Below, piece by piece: positions 45,331 through 57,100 of a stretch of 64,000 nt of DNA (position 1 is the first letter of the stretch; each line of letters opens with the position of its first letter). The position numbers and the translations under genes are program-made. Origin of the DNA: Solanum dulcamara (taxonomy: Eukaryota > Streptophyta > Magnoliopsida > Solanales > Solanaceae). The DNA lies in assembly GCF_947179165.1 (NCBI RefSeq), contig NC_077238.1, positions 43,100,793 through 43,164,792 on the forward strand, written 5' to 3'. A model generated the notes under the pieces. It searched no databases and had not been told where the DNA came from. It saw only the letters and a list, made by a program, of their open reading frames with translations.

Positions 45331-46220
45331 TGTCTACTGACATACAAAGATAGTACCTTTGATAACATCATTTGATGCCTCGGCCTCTGCCCTTGCTGGA
45401 GAAATATAGAAATGGTCTTTTTGGCTACCCACATGACCATCCGACCTGCCAACCTACCTACCTTCCTAGGGACCTCCGTGAACACCCTGCTGGCCATCAC
45501 CATAGCCCTGACCCCAATCTCCGCCTCTAGGTGGGGGTGGTACTGCTGCCAATGGTCTTGTCTGGCTGGGGCACTCTCTAGCCTAGTGCTCCAATAAACC
45601 GCAATCATAACAACCCATCCTTGATAGAAATGAAGCAGACTCAAACCCCTCGATCTCTGACCTGTAGTGGATCCCCCGTAATGGGACTAAAACCCTCAAC
45701 TATTTGCAGGGCTACTTGAACCGCCTGGTTGTACTGACCGTGCTGATATTTATCATATTGGAATTGATGGCGGGGACTGTCATAACTAGCATGGCCCCTA
45801 TATTGGGACCCATTATAGCTATCTTGATGCCTGGGCCTCTTAGCTTCCCCCTTAGGCCTAGCAATGAATAAGCTCTATAGTGTGGGCATGATCCACCACA
45901 TCTAGAAAATATCAGCCCACAAAAACCAAGTGCTCCATCCACAAACTCAAGTGGGGCCTCAAACCACATACAAAACATCATACCCGCTCCTTCTCAGTGG
46001 GTAAAATCATAGTGGCATGCCAAGATAGATGGTGGAATGTGGACTTATACTCTATGACTATCATCTAACCCTACTCCATTCGAGTAAACTGATCTCGAAA
46101 TTGATCCCTGATGCTCCTAGAAAATTACCTAGCCAAGAAGGCCTCTGAAAACTAAGCCTATGACAATAGTGGTGACCCAGATGGCCTGGTCTATAAGTAA
46201 GAGCGCTATTACTGTCTAGT
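45331..46220 (-). pseudogene. Minus-strand gypsy gag remnant
   Basis: The minus strand shows gag fragments in two frames: a capsid end near 46080-45960 and the nucleocapsid region 45644-45331 (WSTRLESAPARQDHWQQYHP, EVPRKVGRLAGRM). The same stretch occurs on the plus strand near 47530-47720 (WSTRLESAPAWLDHW), which shows the two elements are close relatives. Stops are frequent and the gag start is missing. The zinc knuckle is not recognisable. Confidence 0.7.
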
Positions 46221-46735
46221 TGACCCACGAAAGTGGTAAGTAGTGAAATTGAATCCTCTAGACTCTACAAACCCATGAAGTGGAGATGTTCCTGGTTGAT
46301 AGTTAGAAACTCCATGGCATCCTCACCAATGGCTCCAGAAAATATTGGGGGCGACAGCCTCTATAAGACCCCAACTAGCCGTCAGGCCTTTATAAAGGAT
46401 ATAATCCCTGTTAGTGAGCGACTATAAGCACCCTTTCACAAGACTGAGGGAATGTCAGGCAAGGCTAATGTGATTGTCTTAACATAATAGTGCAAAACTG
46501 CATGGTAAGGGAATAGCCTATCTAATCCCAAAATAATATCAAAGTCCAGCATATCAAGTAAAATAAGATCTACTCGGGACTCATGTCCCTGAATAGTCAC
46601 CACACAAGATATACAAACCTGATACACTACTAAAGAATCCCCTACTAGGGTCGAAATATGAAACAGCACCTCAAGTAACTCAAAAACAATACCCAAACTG
46701 GGAGCAAAATTTATAGATAGAAGCACAAGATGTTG
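46221..46735 (-). pseudogene. Second minus-strand protease fragment, displaced
   Basis: On the minus strand 46726-46436 is open and reads LGIVFELLEVLFHISTLVGD, SLVVYQVCISCVVTIQGHES, DLILLDMLDFDIILGLDRL and VKTITLALPDIPSVL, a protease second half. It lies upstream of the minus-strand gag instead of downstream, so it is not in the normal gag-protease order and must come from another copy or a rearrangement. Bases 46221-46380 between the two parts are unassigned. Confidence 0.7.
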
Positions 46736-47790
46736 GGGGTCTTTTAGAGGCTAGCACCCCCAATATTTTCCAGATCCACTAGCGAGGATACCATGGAGTT
46801 TCTGACTATCTGCCAGGAGCAGCTTCTCCTTGGGTTTTGTAGAGTTTAAAGGAGCTGATTTCACCACTCACCAGTTTCTTGGGTCAGCCAGATTATGGTG
46901 GCTTTTTTACTTATAGACCAGGCCAACTAGGTCACCACCTTTTTCATAGGCTCAGTTTTCAAAGGCCTTCCTAGCTAGGTACATCCTTAGGAGCATCAAG
47001 GACTAACACCAAGATTAGTTTACTCAGTTAGATTACGGTTAGATGACAATCATCGAGTATGAGGCCAAATCCACCAGATATCCCAGTATGTTATTATGTT
47101 TCTACCCACTGAGGAGGAGCAGGTATGATGTTTTGTGCATGGGTTAAGGCCCTACTTGAGGTTGGGGATGGAGAAATTGGTTTCTCTAGGTTAATGTTTT
47201 TTAGATGTGGTAGATCATGCCCATAATATATAGAGATTATTCATCGCCAGGCCTAAGGGGGTAGCGATAAGAAGCCCAAGCATCAAGGCAGCTATAGTGG
47301 GTCCCAGTCTAGGTACAATGATAATTATGATAGGCCCCACTAGATGTTCCAACATGATAGATACTAGCAGGGTCGGTCCAGCTGGCAATTTTAGGTAGCC
47401 CTGCCAGTAGTTGAGGGTAGTATGCCCCATTTAAGGGGATCTACTGTAGGTTAAAACTCGAGGGGTTCGGGTCTACTTTCTTCCTATCGTGATGGGTTAC
47501 TACAAGGAGCTCAACTTTGGGTTATTATGATTTTGGTTCACTGGAGCACTAGGCTAGAAAGTGCCCCAGCTTGGCTAGACCATTGGTAGCAGTACTACTC
47601 CCACCCAGAGGTAGAGATCGAGGTCAGGTCTATGGGATGGTTAGTAGGGTGTTCGAGGAGGTACCCATGGAGGTAGGTCATTTGGTAGGTCAGATAGACG
47701 TGGGGAAGGCCAACAAGGCCATTTTTATACCTCTCTAGTGAGGGCAGAGACCGAGGCATCAAAAGATGTCATCACAGGTACTATTCTTAT
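46736..47790 (+). pseudogene. Element C gag remnant
   Basis: The region opens with the diverged copy of the gag start (MLGVF, then TMEFLTICQEQL) and FKGADFTTHQFLGSARLWW-like residues near 46850-46905. LPTEEEQV and HGLRPYLRLGMEKLVSL (about 47110-47185) give the capsid end, and LDVVDHAHN precedes the basic region. The zinc knuckle is damaged: YYDFGSLEH (about 47520) has Tyr and Phe in place of two Cys, and ARKCPSLA follows a stop. Frames change often. Protease follows. Confidence 0.78.
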
Positions 47791-48290
47791 ATGTTAGTAG
47801 AGAGCTTCAGCTTTATTTCATCCAGGTTCCACGTATTCTTATGTGTCTATATATTTTTCTCCCTTTCTGGGTAGTATTTATGAATCACTTGAGGTGTTGT
47901 TCCATGTTTTGACCCTAGTAGGGGATTTTTTAGTAGTTGATTCAGGGGCGGGCAGATCTTATTTTACTTGATATGCTGGACTTTAATGTTATTTTCAGTA
48001 TGGATTGGGTATCCCCTAACCATATGGTTTGGGAATGTTATGCTAAGACCATCACATTAGCCATGTCAGGCATTCCCCTGTTCTTATGGCAGGGTGCTTA
48101 TAGTCGCTCGCCGATAAGGATTATATCCTTTATATGGACTCGGCGGCTAGTTGCTTCCGAGTGTTTGGCTTACTTAGCATATGTTCGTGATGTGTCTAGC
48201 GAGGCCCCTTCTGTTGATTAAGTTCCTATGATCCAGGAATTTATTGATGTCTTCTCTACAGACCTACCTAGCCTACCTTTATAGAGATAT
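47791..48290 (+). pseudogene. Element C protease remnant
   Basis: The active-site run is ALFHPGSTYSYVSIYFSP (about 47810), with His (CAT, 47819-47821) where the catalytic Asp should be. DLILLDMLDFNVIFSMDWVS (47950), AKTITLAMSGIPLFLWQGAY and TRRLVASECLAYLAYVRDVS follow. The order and wording match the minus-strand copy at 45330-44811. RT begins after EFIDVFSTDL-like residues near 48240. Confidence 0.85.
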
Positions 48291-49130
48291 ATGGACTTTG
48301 CTATAGATTTTGGACCAGGCACTAAGCTCATTTCTATTCCACCTTACCATATGGTCCTGCAGAGCTTAAAGAGCTCAGTGTGAAACTTGAGGACCTCCTA
48401 GGTAAGGGATTTATTCATCTGAGTGTATCTCCATATGGTGCACCTATCATGTTTGTTAAGAAGAAGAATGGGACAATATAGATATATGTTGATTACAGGC
48501 AATTGAACAAGGTGACAGTGAAGAACTGTTACCCCATGCCTCGTATCAGGTTGCCGCCATGTTTTCTAAGATTGATCTAAGGTTTGATTACCACCAGTTG
48601 AGGATTAGAGCTCCCAACATTCTAAAGACTATTTTTTCAGACTCGCTACGGCCATTACGAGTTCCTTGTGATGCCTTTTGGGCTTACTAATGCCCCACAA
48701 CCTTTATGGATCTTATGAATCATGTATTCAGGACTTATATTAACTCCTTCATGATCTTATTCATCGATGATATACTAGTATATTCATAGAGTAGAGATGA
48801 GCACGCGCAGCATTTAAGGAATATGCTCTGGACTTTGAGAGATCAGCAGCTTTATGTCAAGTTCTCAAAGTGCGAGTTTTGATTGAAGTCTGTGGCATTT
48901 TTGGGACACGTGGTCTCCAAGGAGGGTATCATGGTAGATCCCACAAAGATATCGGCTATTCGTAGTTGGTCTAGGCCCACATCTATTACAGTAATTTAGA
49001 GCTTCATCAGATTGGCTGGTTATTACAGGCACTTCATCGAGGGTTTCTCCACCATTGTAGCCCCAATGACCCATTTGACCTGTCATAATGTCCCCTTTGT
49101 ATGGTCCAAATAGTATGAGTTGATCTTTTG
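48291..49130 (+). pseudogene. Element C reverse transcriptase remnant
   Basis: RT is readable across several frames: [41 protein letters not shown], then a short deletion in the IDDLFDQLQ block near 48548, [37 protein letters not shown] and [10 protein letters not shown] (about 48760). This copy keeps both catalytic aspartates. [10 protein letters not shown] and [20 protein letters not shown] give the thumb. Stops and frameshifts still make it inactive. Confidence 0.85.
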
Positions 49131-49620
49131 GAGACTTAAGGAGTTACTTACCACCGCTCATGTTCTAATATTTGTAGTTGAGGACGAGTGCTTTTTAGTA
49201 TATTGTGATGTTTCTGGTATCAATCTTGGGTATGTTCTAATGTAGTGGGTCTTAGTTATTGCCTATTCTTCCTGACAGTTGAGAGCACACGAGCGCAGCT
49301 ACCCTATTCATGATTTAAGGTTGGCGGTGGTAGTTTTTGTGCTCAAGATATGGAGGCACTACTTATATGAGGTCCATTATGAGATATGTACAAATCACCG
49401 CATCCTGCAGTATATTATTAGTTAGAGGGACCTTAATTTTAGACAGCGTACCTGGATTGAGCTTCTAATAAATTATGACATCTCTATACTCTACCATCCA
49501 GGTAAGGCGAATGTAGTAGCGGACACCTTGAGCTGGAAAGCGGGGATTAAGGGTAGTTTATCTTACATTCCTATTGTGGAGCGACCCCTAGCCTTGGACA
49601 TCTAGTCTTTTGCTAATAGG
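49131..49620 (+). pseudogene. Element C RNase H remnant
   Basis: VEDECFLVYCDVSGINLGYV (about 49180) is the RNase H entry with the first Asp. HERSYPIHDLRLAVVVFVLK has the Glu position changed to Arg, and YEICTNHRILQYI lacks the usual [23 protein letters not shown] and [12 protein letters not shown] finish the domain, with the final Asp present. Two stops interrupt. Confidence 0.82.
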
Positions 49621-50319
49621 ATGGTCAGGTTAGACATCTCAGATTTTGGATCGATTTTGGCTTTTGTTGGAGCTCGGTCATCTATATTAGATCAAATTCT
49701 TGGCCGATATTTTAAGGATAGAACATTGGTAAAGCTTCAAGAGCTGGTATTATGAGGCGAGGGTTGCCAGGATTCTATAGATTCAGATAGGGTATTACGA
49801 TATGATGGTCTTTTTTGTGTGCCCAGAGTTGGAGACATTATTCAGTTGATCCTTTTTGAGGCCCATAACTCCAGATACTCTATTCATTCAGCCACCGTGA
49901 AGATGTATTGATATTTGAGATAGCATTACTAATGGCCAGTAGATTAAGGTTGAGCATCACCGGCCTGGTGAAGTTTTCCAGAGATTACCCATTCCCAAGT
50001 AGAAATGGGAGAATATCACCATGGACTTCGTGATGGGATTGCCTCAGACACCCAAAGGCAATGATAGTATTTGGGTCATTATTGATCGATTGACCAGTCA
50101 TCTCCCTGCCGGTGCGGTCTACCTTCACTGTAGAGCATCTAACTTGGGTCTATATTCAGGAGTGGTTAATCTTCTCGGGGTACTTGTGTCTACTATATTA
50201 GATAGGGGGTCTCGATTTACTTCCAATTTCTAGAGAGATTCTCAAAGAGAGTTGGGCACCTGGGTTGATCTTAGCATGACATTTCATCCACAGACCGATG
50301 GCTAGTCAGAATATATTAT
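49621..50319 (+). pseudogene. Element C integrase, 5' part (split by solo LTR)
   Basis: DRVLRYDGLFCVPRVGDI and LILFEAHNSRYSIHSATVKM (about 49780-49905) form the zinc-binding lead-in. MDFVMGLPQTPKGNDSIWVI (50021) opens the catalytic core; ISTILDRGSRFTSNF (about 50190) has the second Asp and FHPQTDG (about 50285) the region before the Glu. The reading stops at 50319 where the Athila-type solo LTR begins, and resumes at 61367. Several stops are present. Confidence 0.88.
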
Positions 50320-51352
50320 TGATCTTGGGCGCATTTATAAGCCCATGCACTATGTTTGGCCATTGTTGTGTGGCATTCTGAGAAGTTATTGAAGCCAAAT
50401 GACGTATTTTGGATGGAATATCAAGCAAGTGTGGAATAAGGTATGAGTTCCAACATATGCAGGAAGTTTGCAAAGCAAAAGGCAAGAAAAATGGTCCTGG
50501 CGCTATAGTGGTGTGATGCGCCACTGCAGCGTCAAAACCTGCACAGATTCTAGTGGCGCGATGTGCCAGGATGCAAACTACTGAGGCATGTTTTGGGCGC
50601 GATAGTGGCGCATCTGTAGTGCCAAGCAAAATTCTTCAGAAATTATCTGGGCGCGATAGTGGCGCGATACCCCACTGCAGCGCCATCAACTTTCTAATTA
50701 TTTATTATTCTGCCCTTCAATAATTGAAAGTAGAGAGCACTTTAAATAGTTTGGTGTGCTAGGGCAAAAAGGGGGAGACGTTTTTAGAGGCGGAAAAAGA
50801 AGAGAAGAAAGAGGAAAGAAGAAGAGAAGCACAAAAACATCTTAGGTTCTTTTCTTCCTTTATTGTATTTTAATGTGTTTGGAATTGATTCCTTGTTGTT
50901 ATTATTTACATATGAGTAGCTAAACACCTGAATTCTGGGGCTATAGCTACGAAACATGATTTAATAGCATTTAAACTTGGTGGAAGATGGGTTGTTGATT
51001 CTAATTACTCTTCCATTCTTGTGGTTATGATTTTGATGTTTGGCCAGCATTAAGATATATGTGTTGTTTATCTTGAATTCGGAAGAGGATAGGTAGATAG
51101 AACAAAGAATGGAAGGAATGTGTTCATACTAACATACGTTAGCGTGATTAGTAGATAGGATGCTTATGACACATACCTATTTACCATATTTGGTTATGAT
51201 AAAGGATGATAGTTAAATGCATTTTTATTGTTTCATACCTATCACCACTCAATGATGTAGTTAGATTGGCAATGATGATAGGCAATTATAGGTCAGAAAA
51301 CCATAATTGGATTATTAACCCTTTTTATCAGTAATTAAATAACCCATCGGAA
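50320..51352 (+). mobile_element. Solo LTR, left part
   Basis: This covers the first 1.03 kb of the LTR. It contains a block of GGCGCGATAGTGGCGC-like CG-rich repeats (50497-50690), a TATA-like TTTAAATAG at 50741, and clauses shared with 23800-24180 (GAGGATAGGTAGATAGAACA, CAATGATGTAGTTAG, TTATCAGTAATT). It ends with the LINE target site CCATCGGAA. Confidence 0.9.
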
Positions 51353-51484
51353 TGGACCTCAAAACTTTGATGTGAACTGCGTATCATAACTTGCTCTTGG
51401 ATTCTTATCCTCTCAGATCCAAAAATCTCTAACGGTCATCTCCTCCCTCTCTATCTCACACTGTTCATCTCCGGTCAGTTCTGA
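51353..51484 (+). promoter_or_regulatory. LINE 5' untranslated region
   Basis: This stretch of 132 bases precedes the first ORF1 ATG. The second half is pyrimidine-rich (CATCTCCTCCCTCTCTATCT). Plant L1 elements are expected to have an internal promoter here; I see no TATA box. It may be slightly 5' truncated. Confidence 0.45.
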
Positions 51485-54139
51485 ATGGCTTCACCGCTAT
51501 CGGTGAAGCTCCCGTGGCCACCGAATATAGATCATCAAACATCACCAGCTAATGACACTCTGAATCTGCAAAATAATACTGCAATTCAAGTGAAGCTGGT
51601 TTGAATCAACAATAATCGATCGGTCAACAAAATACTGATGCAATCACTGTCTCTGAAGAGGAGCTGAGAATTGCACACAAGTTCATCAATTTTCAGAAAC
51701 ATGGTTTGATTCGAGTATCAAGAACTACAGGGCACTGATCATTCCAAAATCAATTCTAAAAGCAGCCCTGAAATTCCTACCAAAATGCCTAACAATTCTA
51801 TTCCTCAAACTAGCAACCAGCTACACACTCAACAGCCTACCACCACCCACAATAGCTTCCCTAAGGTGTCTAGTAATTTTGACATCCAGGTTCAAACTAT
51901 CCAACCTAAGGTGCCCATCAGCTATGCTAATGTTGGTCCTAGACATGTTGGAACTAAATCAGTCAATACCCAACCTCAACCAAATTCCACTAACCAAAAC
52001 CCCCAGAAAAATATTTTTCCCAACTTAAAGGACCAGGTCCTTCAACCTGCCCCTTACACTGTAGTTCAGACCTTTGCTGCCAAACTCAGAAATAATCAAG
52101 CAAAGAATGAGGCTCCTATTGAATTAGCCACCCCTGAATACACAACCAAACAGGGCCTGCCTGCTGTGTTTTTTGAAAAAGAAGACTTTATGCACAAACT
52201 AGCTCAAAGATGCAAATACACCTTGGTTGGCAAATTTACCCACACCATGCCAAAGATAGAGTTGATAAGAAGGAGCTTTATCATTCAAACTCAGCTCTCA
52301 GGAGGTGTAAAAATTGCTCATTTCAATGCTAGACATGTTTACATTGACTTGGACAATAAGTTGGATTACAATATTGTCTGGACCAAACAGAGAATGACAA
52401 TAGAGGGCCAACTCATGAGGATTCAGACATGGATACCTACTTTTAAACCGGATGAAGAAACCCCAATAGTGCTAATCTGGGTAGCCTTACCAGAACTACC
52501 TTGGCATTGTTATAACATGGAGTTCACCACTGCCCTGCTAGCCTCTGTAGGGAAGGTACTTTATCTAGACACTGCTTCCATACAAAAAACAAGGGGAAGC
52601 ATAGACAAGGTGAGATTTCAAGTAAACCTCACCAATAAAAGACCTCCCCATGTTTGGCTGGGATATGACAAAACTGATAAAACTCTAGGGAGGTGGCAAG
52701 CTATTTTATATGAAAATGTACCTGATTACTACATGTACTGCAAACATCAGGGTCACTTTATACATGTTTGTAATATTCAAAGAAGGGATGAAGAACAAAA
52801 AAAAGAAGAAGAAACCGCAAAAATGAACAAAAACAAGGAGGGCATGCTAACCAAGGATCATGATGACACAAATATCAATACATCTGTAAAAGATGCTCCT
52901 GCTCAGCCACAACAAACACTTGACAATTCAAAAGAACTGTTGTGGCAAGTTCAGAGGAAGAAACAGTCTAAGGAACAAAACAAGCCCCAATAAACAAATG
53001 TGATCAGCTCTACTCAACCACAGCAGAACAAGGGAGTTGATAAACCTCAGCAAAACATCACAGGTCCAGGTAAGTCCTCTACTCCTATTTATACTTCCAA
53101 TAATTATGTTGATCTTGTTACCCAAGATCAAACCAATAACCAAGATGCAGGAGAACCAAGTAACCAAAGGAATTCCATTTTGAAGAATTCAACAAAAATG
53201 CAGGAAAACACCATAATTCAACAGCAAGGTACTACTCAAGGGAGCAATGTAACAAGGAATGCAGGTATTGACTTATTACTCCCCATACCCCTTACACCCC
53301 CACATCATATCTCTGCTGCTGTTGGCTGTGTAGTTGATGGAGGAAGGGTTGGAGGAGTAATGGAGAACCCTACTAATCTGCAGGATGGGGAACCCAAAAG
53401 GGGAGGGATCTTGTCTCATGTTTTGCATGAGAATATCACTGACCTTAGGAGTACCCTTACAGCCCCTGCTACCCCTGCACACAAGGCTCAAAATGACATA
53501 CCGAATACTGAATCCATCAGAAGAGATCCTCCTACTGATGATTCTACCATGCAAAACATCTTAGGCTCTATGGCCAAGGATTTGGGATCCATTGCAAGCA
53601 GTAGTGGCAAAGACTCTAATACTAAAAAGAACAAGTTAAGCAAGAAAAGGATAGAGGCCATCAAAAAGAAAACAAACCTTTCTGAGAAATGCCAAACTCC
53701 TTTAACTGACAGTGTTGCAATGCAGCAAAGTGAATAGGGATATCAACAATTTGTACTTGATGATGATCAGGAGGGTATAGATATCACCCCTTTTCAAACT
53801 CCAGAGGTAGCTACAGATCACTTCACCTCCAACACCAACATACAGGACCCTATTGATGAGTATGTTGTATGTGATTCAGAAAATGAAGAAGATAATAATT
53901 ATCAGCCCTTGCATGATCAGGAGGAAGATGATATTATAAGTGAGCATTTAATCAAAACCATCAACCCCTCTTCTGAGAATATATATGAGGAAGACATCCA
54001 ACAGGTGGCTAGTTTATAGGGTCTATCTCCTAGAGGGATACATAGGACCAGATTTAGCAATAAGGCAAAAATTTCTACAAAAACTGCCCCCACGGGCAGA
54101 CCAAGTACCAGGTCCCATACTTCAAGAATTTCTCAATGA
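51485..54139 (+). pseudogene. LINE ORF1, DUF4283 and zinc-knuckle protein
   Basis: ORF1 of plant L1 elements encodes an RNA-binding protein that coats element RNA. The start at 51485 (MASPLSVKLPWPPNIDHQ) is followed by a short frame change at about 51600-51740 (SEEELRIAHKFINFQKHGLI in another frame), then 51785-52993 is open for 402 codons. In that part DUF4283 spans about residues 135-280 (LAQRCKYTLVGKF to DKVRFQVNL) and a knuckle about 318-329 (YCKHQGHFIHVC), in which the usual first Cys is Tyr. The same frame continues past stops at 52991, 53735 and 54017 to TGA at 54137. The tail is Q-, N- and S-rich with an acidic patch near 53870-53945. Confidence 0.85.
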
Positions 54140-57100
54140 TTAGTACCCTTAGCTGGAATGTAAGGGGTATTAATACCCAAGGAGCCATGGATAGAATAAA
54201 ACTCCTCAAAAATATCCATCAAATTTCTCTTATATCTCTAATGGAACCTTTTTCTGATAACTCTCAGTTATAATACTTCAGAAACCAGCTCAATATGGAC
54301 CATGCCATCCACAATCCCAATGGTAAGATTTGGATTTTCTGGACCAAAGATGTGAATTGCAAGATTTTGGAGAATAATGAGCAACTAATCACTTATGAGC
54401 TCAATCATGCCTTGATCCCAAATCAATTCATCACTACCTTTGTCTATGCTAAATGTAAAGATCATCTCAGAAGACCTTTATGGGATAGCCTTCTACAGCA
54501 GTCTACTACATCCAATCCATGGTGCACTATAGGAGACTTTAATGTTATTATAGACCCTGAAGAAATATTAGGGGGTGTCCCCTATAATATGAGAAAGAGT
54601 TTTGAGTTCATTAGCATTATTGAGGCTTCAGGTCTTCAAGACCTTGGTTTCTTAGGTCAGAAATACACCTGGTCCAACCTGAGGGGTATCAACTTTAGAA
54701 TTTGGAAGAGACTTGATAGAGGGATGGTTAATGATAACTGGCTAGAGACCATGCCCCATACCATCATTACTCATCTTCCTTCTGTGGGTTCTGATCACTT
54801 CCCCTTGCTCTTAGAAATGATTGACCAACAACACAACCCCATCAAGTATTTCAAATTCCTGAACTGCTGGCCTGAGCAACCTTCTTTCATGGATACTGTC
54901 AAGAATTGCTGGAACAGACCTTCTAATGGAAATCCAATGTGGAGTTTTCATCAGAAAATAAAAAGACTCACTGCTACTCTTAGATGCTGGTCAAGAAAAC
55001 AATTTATAGACATCTATGCTAAAGTCAAAGAATATGAGGAGAAGGATAGACAAGCTGAAGAGAATCTGATCAGTATAAACACCAATGAAAATAGGTCTCA
55101 ACTACATGCTATCAATGCTGAGTACATTAGATACATGAAGATGGAGGATTCTATCCTCAGACAAAAGTCTCAACTTCACTGGTTCAAAGAAGGTGACAGG
55201 AACTCTAGCTACTTTCATGCTCTCATCAGAGGCAGGAGAAGAAAGCTTTACATCCACAGGATCCAAAATGAAGAAGGCTCTTGGGTGCAAGGTGATAAAG
55301 ACATAGCTGATGCTGCCTGTGAATATTTCCAACAATTTTTTACTGGAAAAGAGGAGCACATCCAACAGCAGACACTCCATTGCATCCCTACAATGGTGAC
55401 TGACAAAGACAATGATGATTTACAAGCCATGCCTACTATGGAAGAAGTGAAAAATGCTGTTTTTACTATGAATCCTCACTCTGCTGCTGGCCCTGATGGG
55501 ATGAATGGAACTTTCTTTCAGGTGTGCTGGGATATCATCAAAGAAGACCTCCTTAAAGTGATCACATCCTTCTTTTGTGGACAAACTATGCCTAAATATT
55601 TCACCCATACTTGTTTGGTTCTACTCCCAAAAGTAAACCATCCTACAAAAATCTCTGAGTTCAGACCCATAAGCCTTAGCAACTTCACTAACAAAATCAT
55701 TTCCAAACTCCTCTACCTAAGACTTGCTCCTATTCTCCCCAACCTCATTTCCTTGAACCAATCTGGCTTTGTCAAGAATAGAAACATCTCTAAAAATATA
55801 ATGCTTGCCCAGGAAATAATCCACCAGATCAAAAAACCAAATGTTGGAGGCAATGTTGTGATAAAACTTGACATGACCAAGGCTTATGATAGGGTCTCTG
55901 GGAATTACACTTGTCTTGTGATGAGAAGAATGGGGTTTAAAGAAACTTTCATTGACATGGTTTGGAGAATCATGGCTGATAACTGGTACTCTATTATAGT
56001 CAATGGTTCAAGACATAGTTTCTTTCACTCCACAAGGGGTCTCAAACAAGGTGATCCTCTCTCCCCTATTTTTTTTGTCCTAGGTGCTGAAGTGTTGTCC
56101 AGACTACTGAATAATCTTCATCAGCATCCCCAATTCCATGGTTTCTTTATGGCAAAAAAGGGACCTCAAATCAATCATCTGAGTTTTGCAGATGATATCA
56201 TCATCTTTACTTCTGGAAGAAGGCACACCTTAGCTCTCATTATGGAAATATTAACTACCTATGAAAGAGTTTCTGGACAATTGATTAACAAGCAAAAAAG
56301 TCATTTCATGGTTCCCTCCAATGCTTTCATGTCTACTGTACTGAGAATCAAGAGTATCACTGGTTTCAACCAAAAGAGTAGTCCTATAACATACTTGGGA
56401 TGTCCTATTTATATTGGTAGGCAAAGAGTTATTTACTACTCTGATCTTATTGCAAAAGTTGTAAGCAGGATCACTGGTTGGCATGCTAAAATCCTGAGCT
56501 ATGGGGGTAGAGCTATTCTTGTGAAGCATGTTATTCAAGCCATGTCAATACATTTGCTTTCAGCCAGCATCCCTCCCTCAACCATCATCAAGCAGATTCA
56601 GAGCATCACTGCTAACTTCTTCTGGGGATGGAAAAATGACAAGAGGAAGTACCACTGGTCCTCATGGAAGAACCTTAGCTATCCTTATGATGAAGGGGGC
56701 ATAGGGTTTAGATAAATCATTGATGTGGTTAAATTTTTTCAATACAAGCAGTGGTGGACCCTTAGAACCAAGAACACCTTGTGGGGAGAATTCCTTAAAT
56801 CCAAATACTGTTAGAGGGCCAATATTATTACAAAAAAGTGGGACACTGGTCAGTCCTTAATTTGGAAGCACCTCATGAACAATAAACACAACATTGAGCC
56901 TCACATTCAGTGGCAAATTAAGTCTGGCTCTTGCCTTTTTTGGTGGGACAACTAGCTAGGTGTTGGCCCCTTAGCTCACTTTTCTGCTAACAGCTGTAGG
57001 TTTAACCACACCCAAGTTTCAGCTTTTCTAACTAATGGCTAATGGAATGTTGATCTCATTATCCAAAAAGCCCCTCCTCAGTTTGTTCCTAACATTTTAG

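Noticed and set aside
54295..56715. Taking the 806-codon ORF as a complete protein starting at its own ATG
   Set aside because: The endonuclease start motif lies upstream in the same frame, from ATG 54136, behind a single TAA at 54271, and the frame continues after 56715 to 58296.
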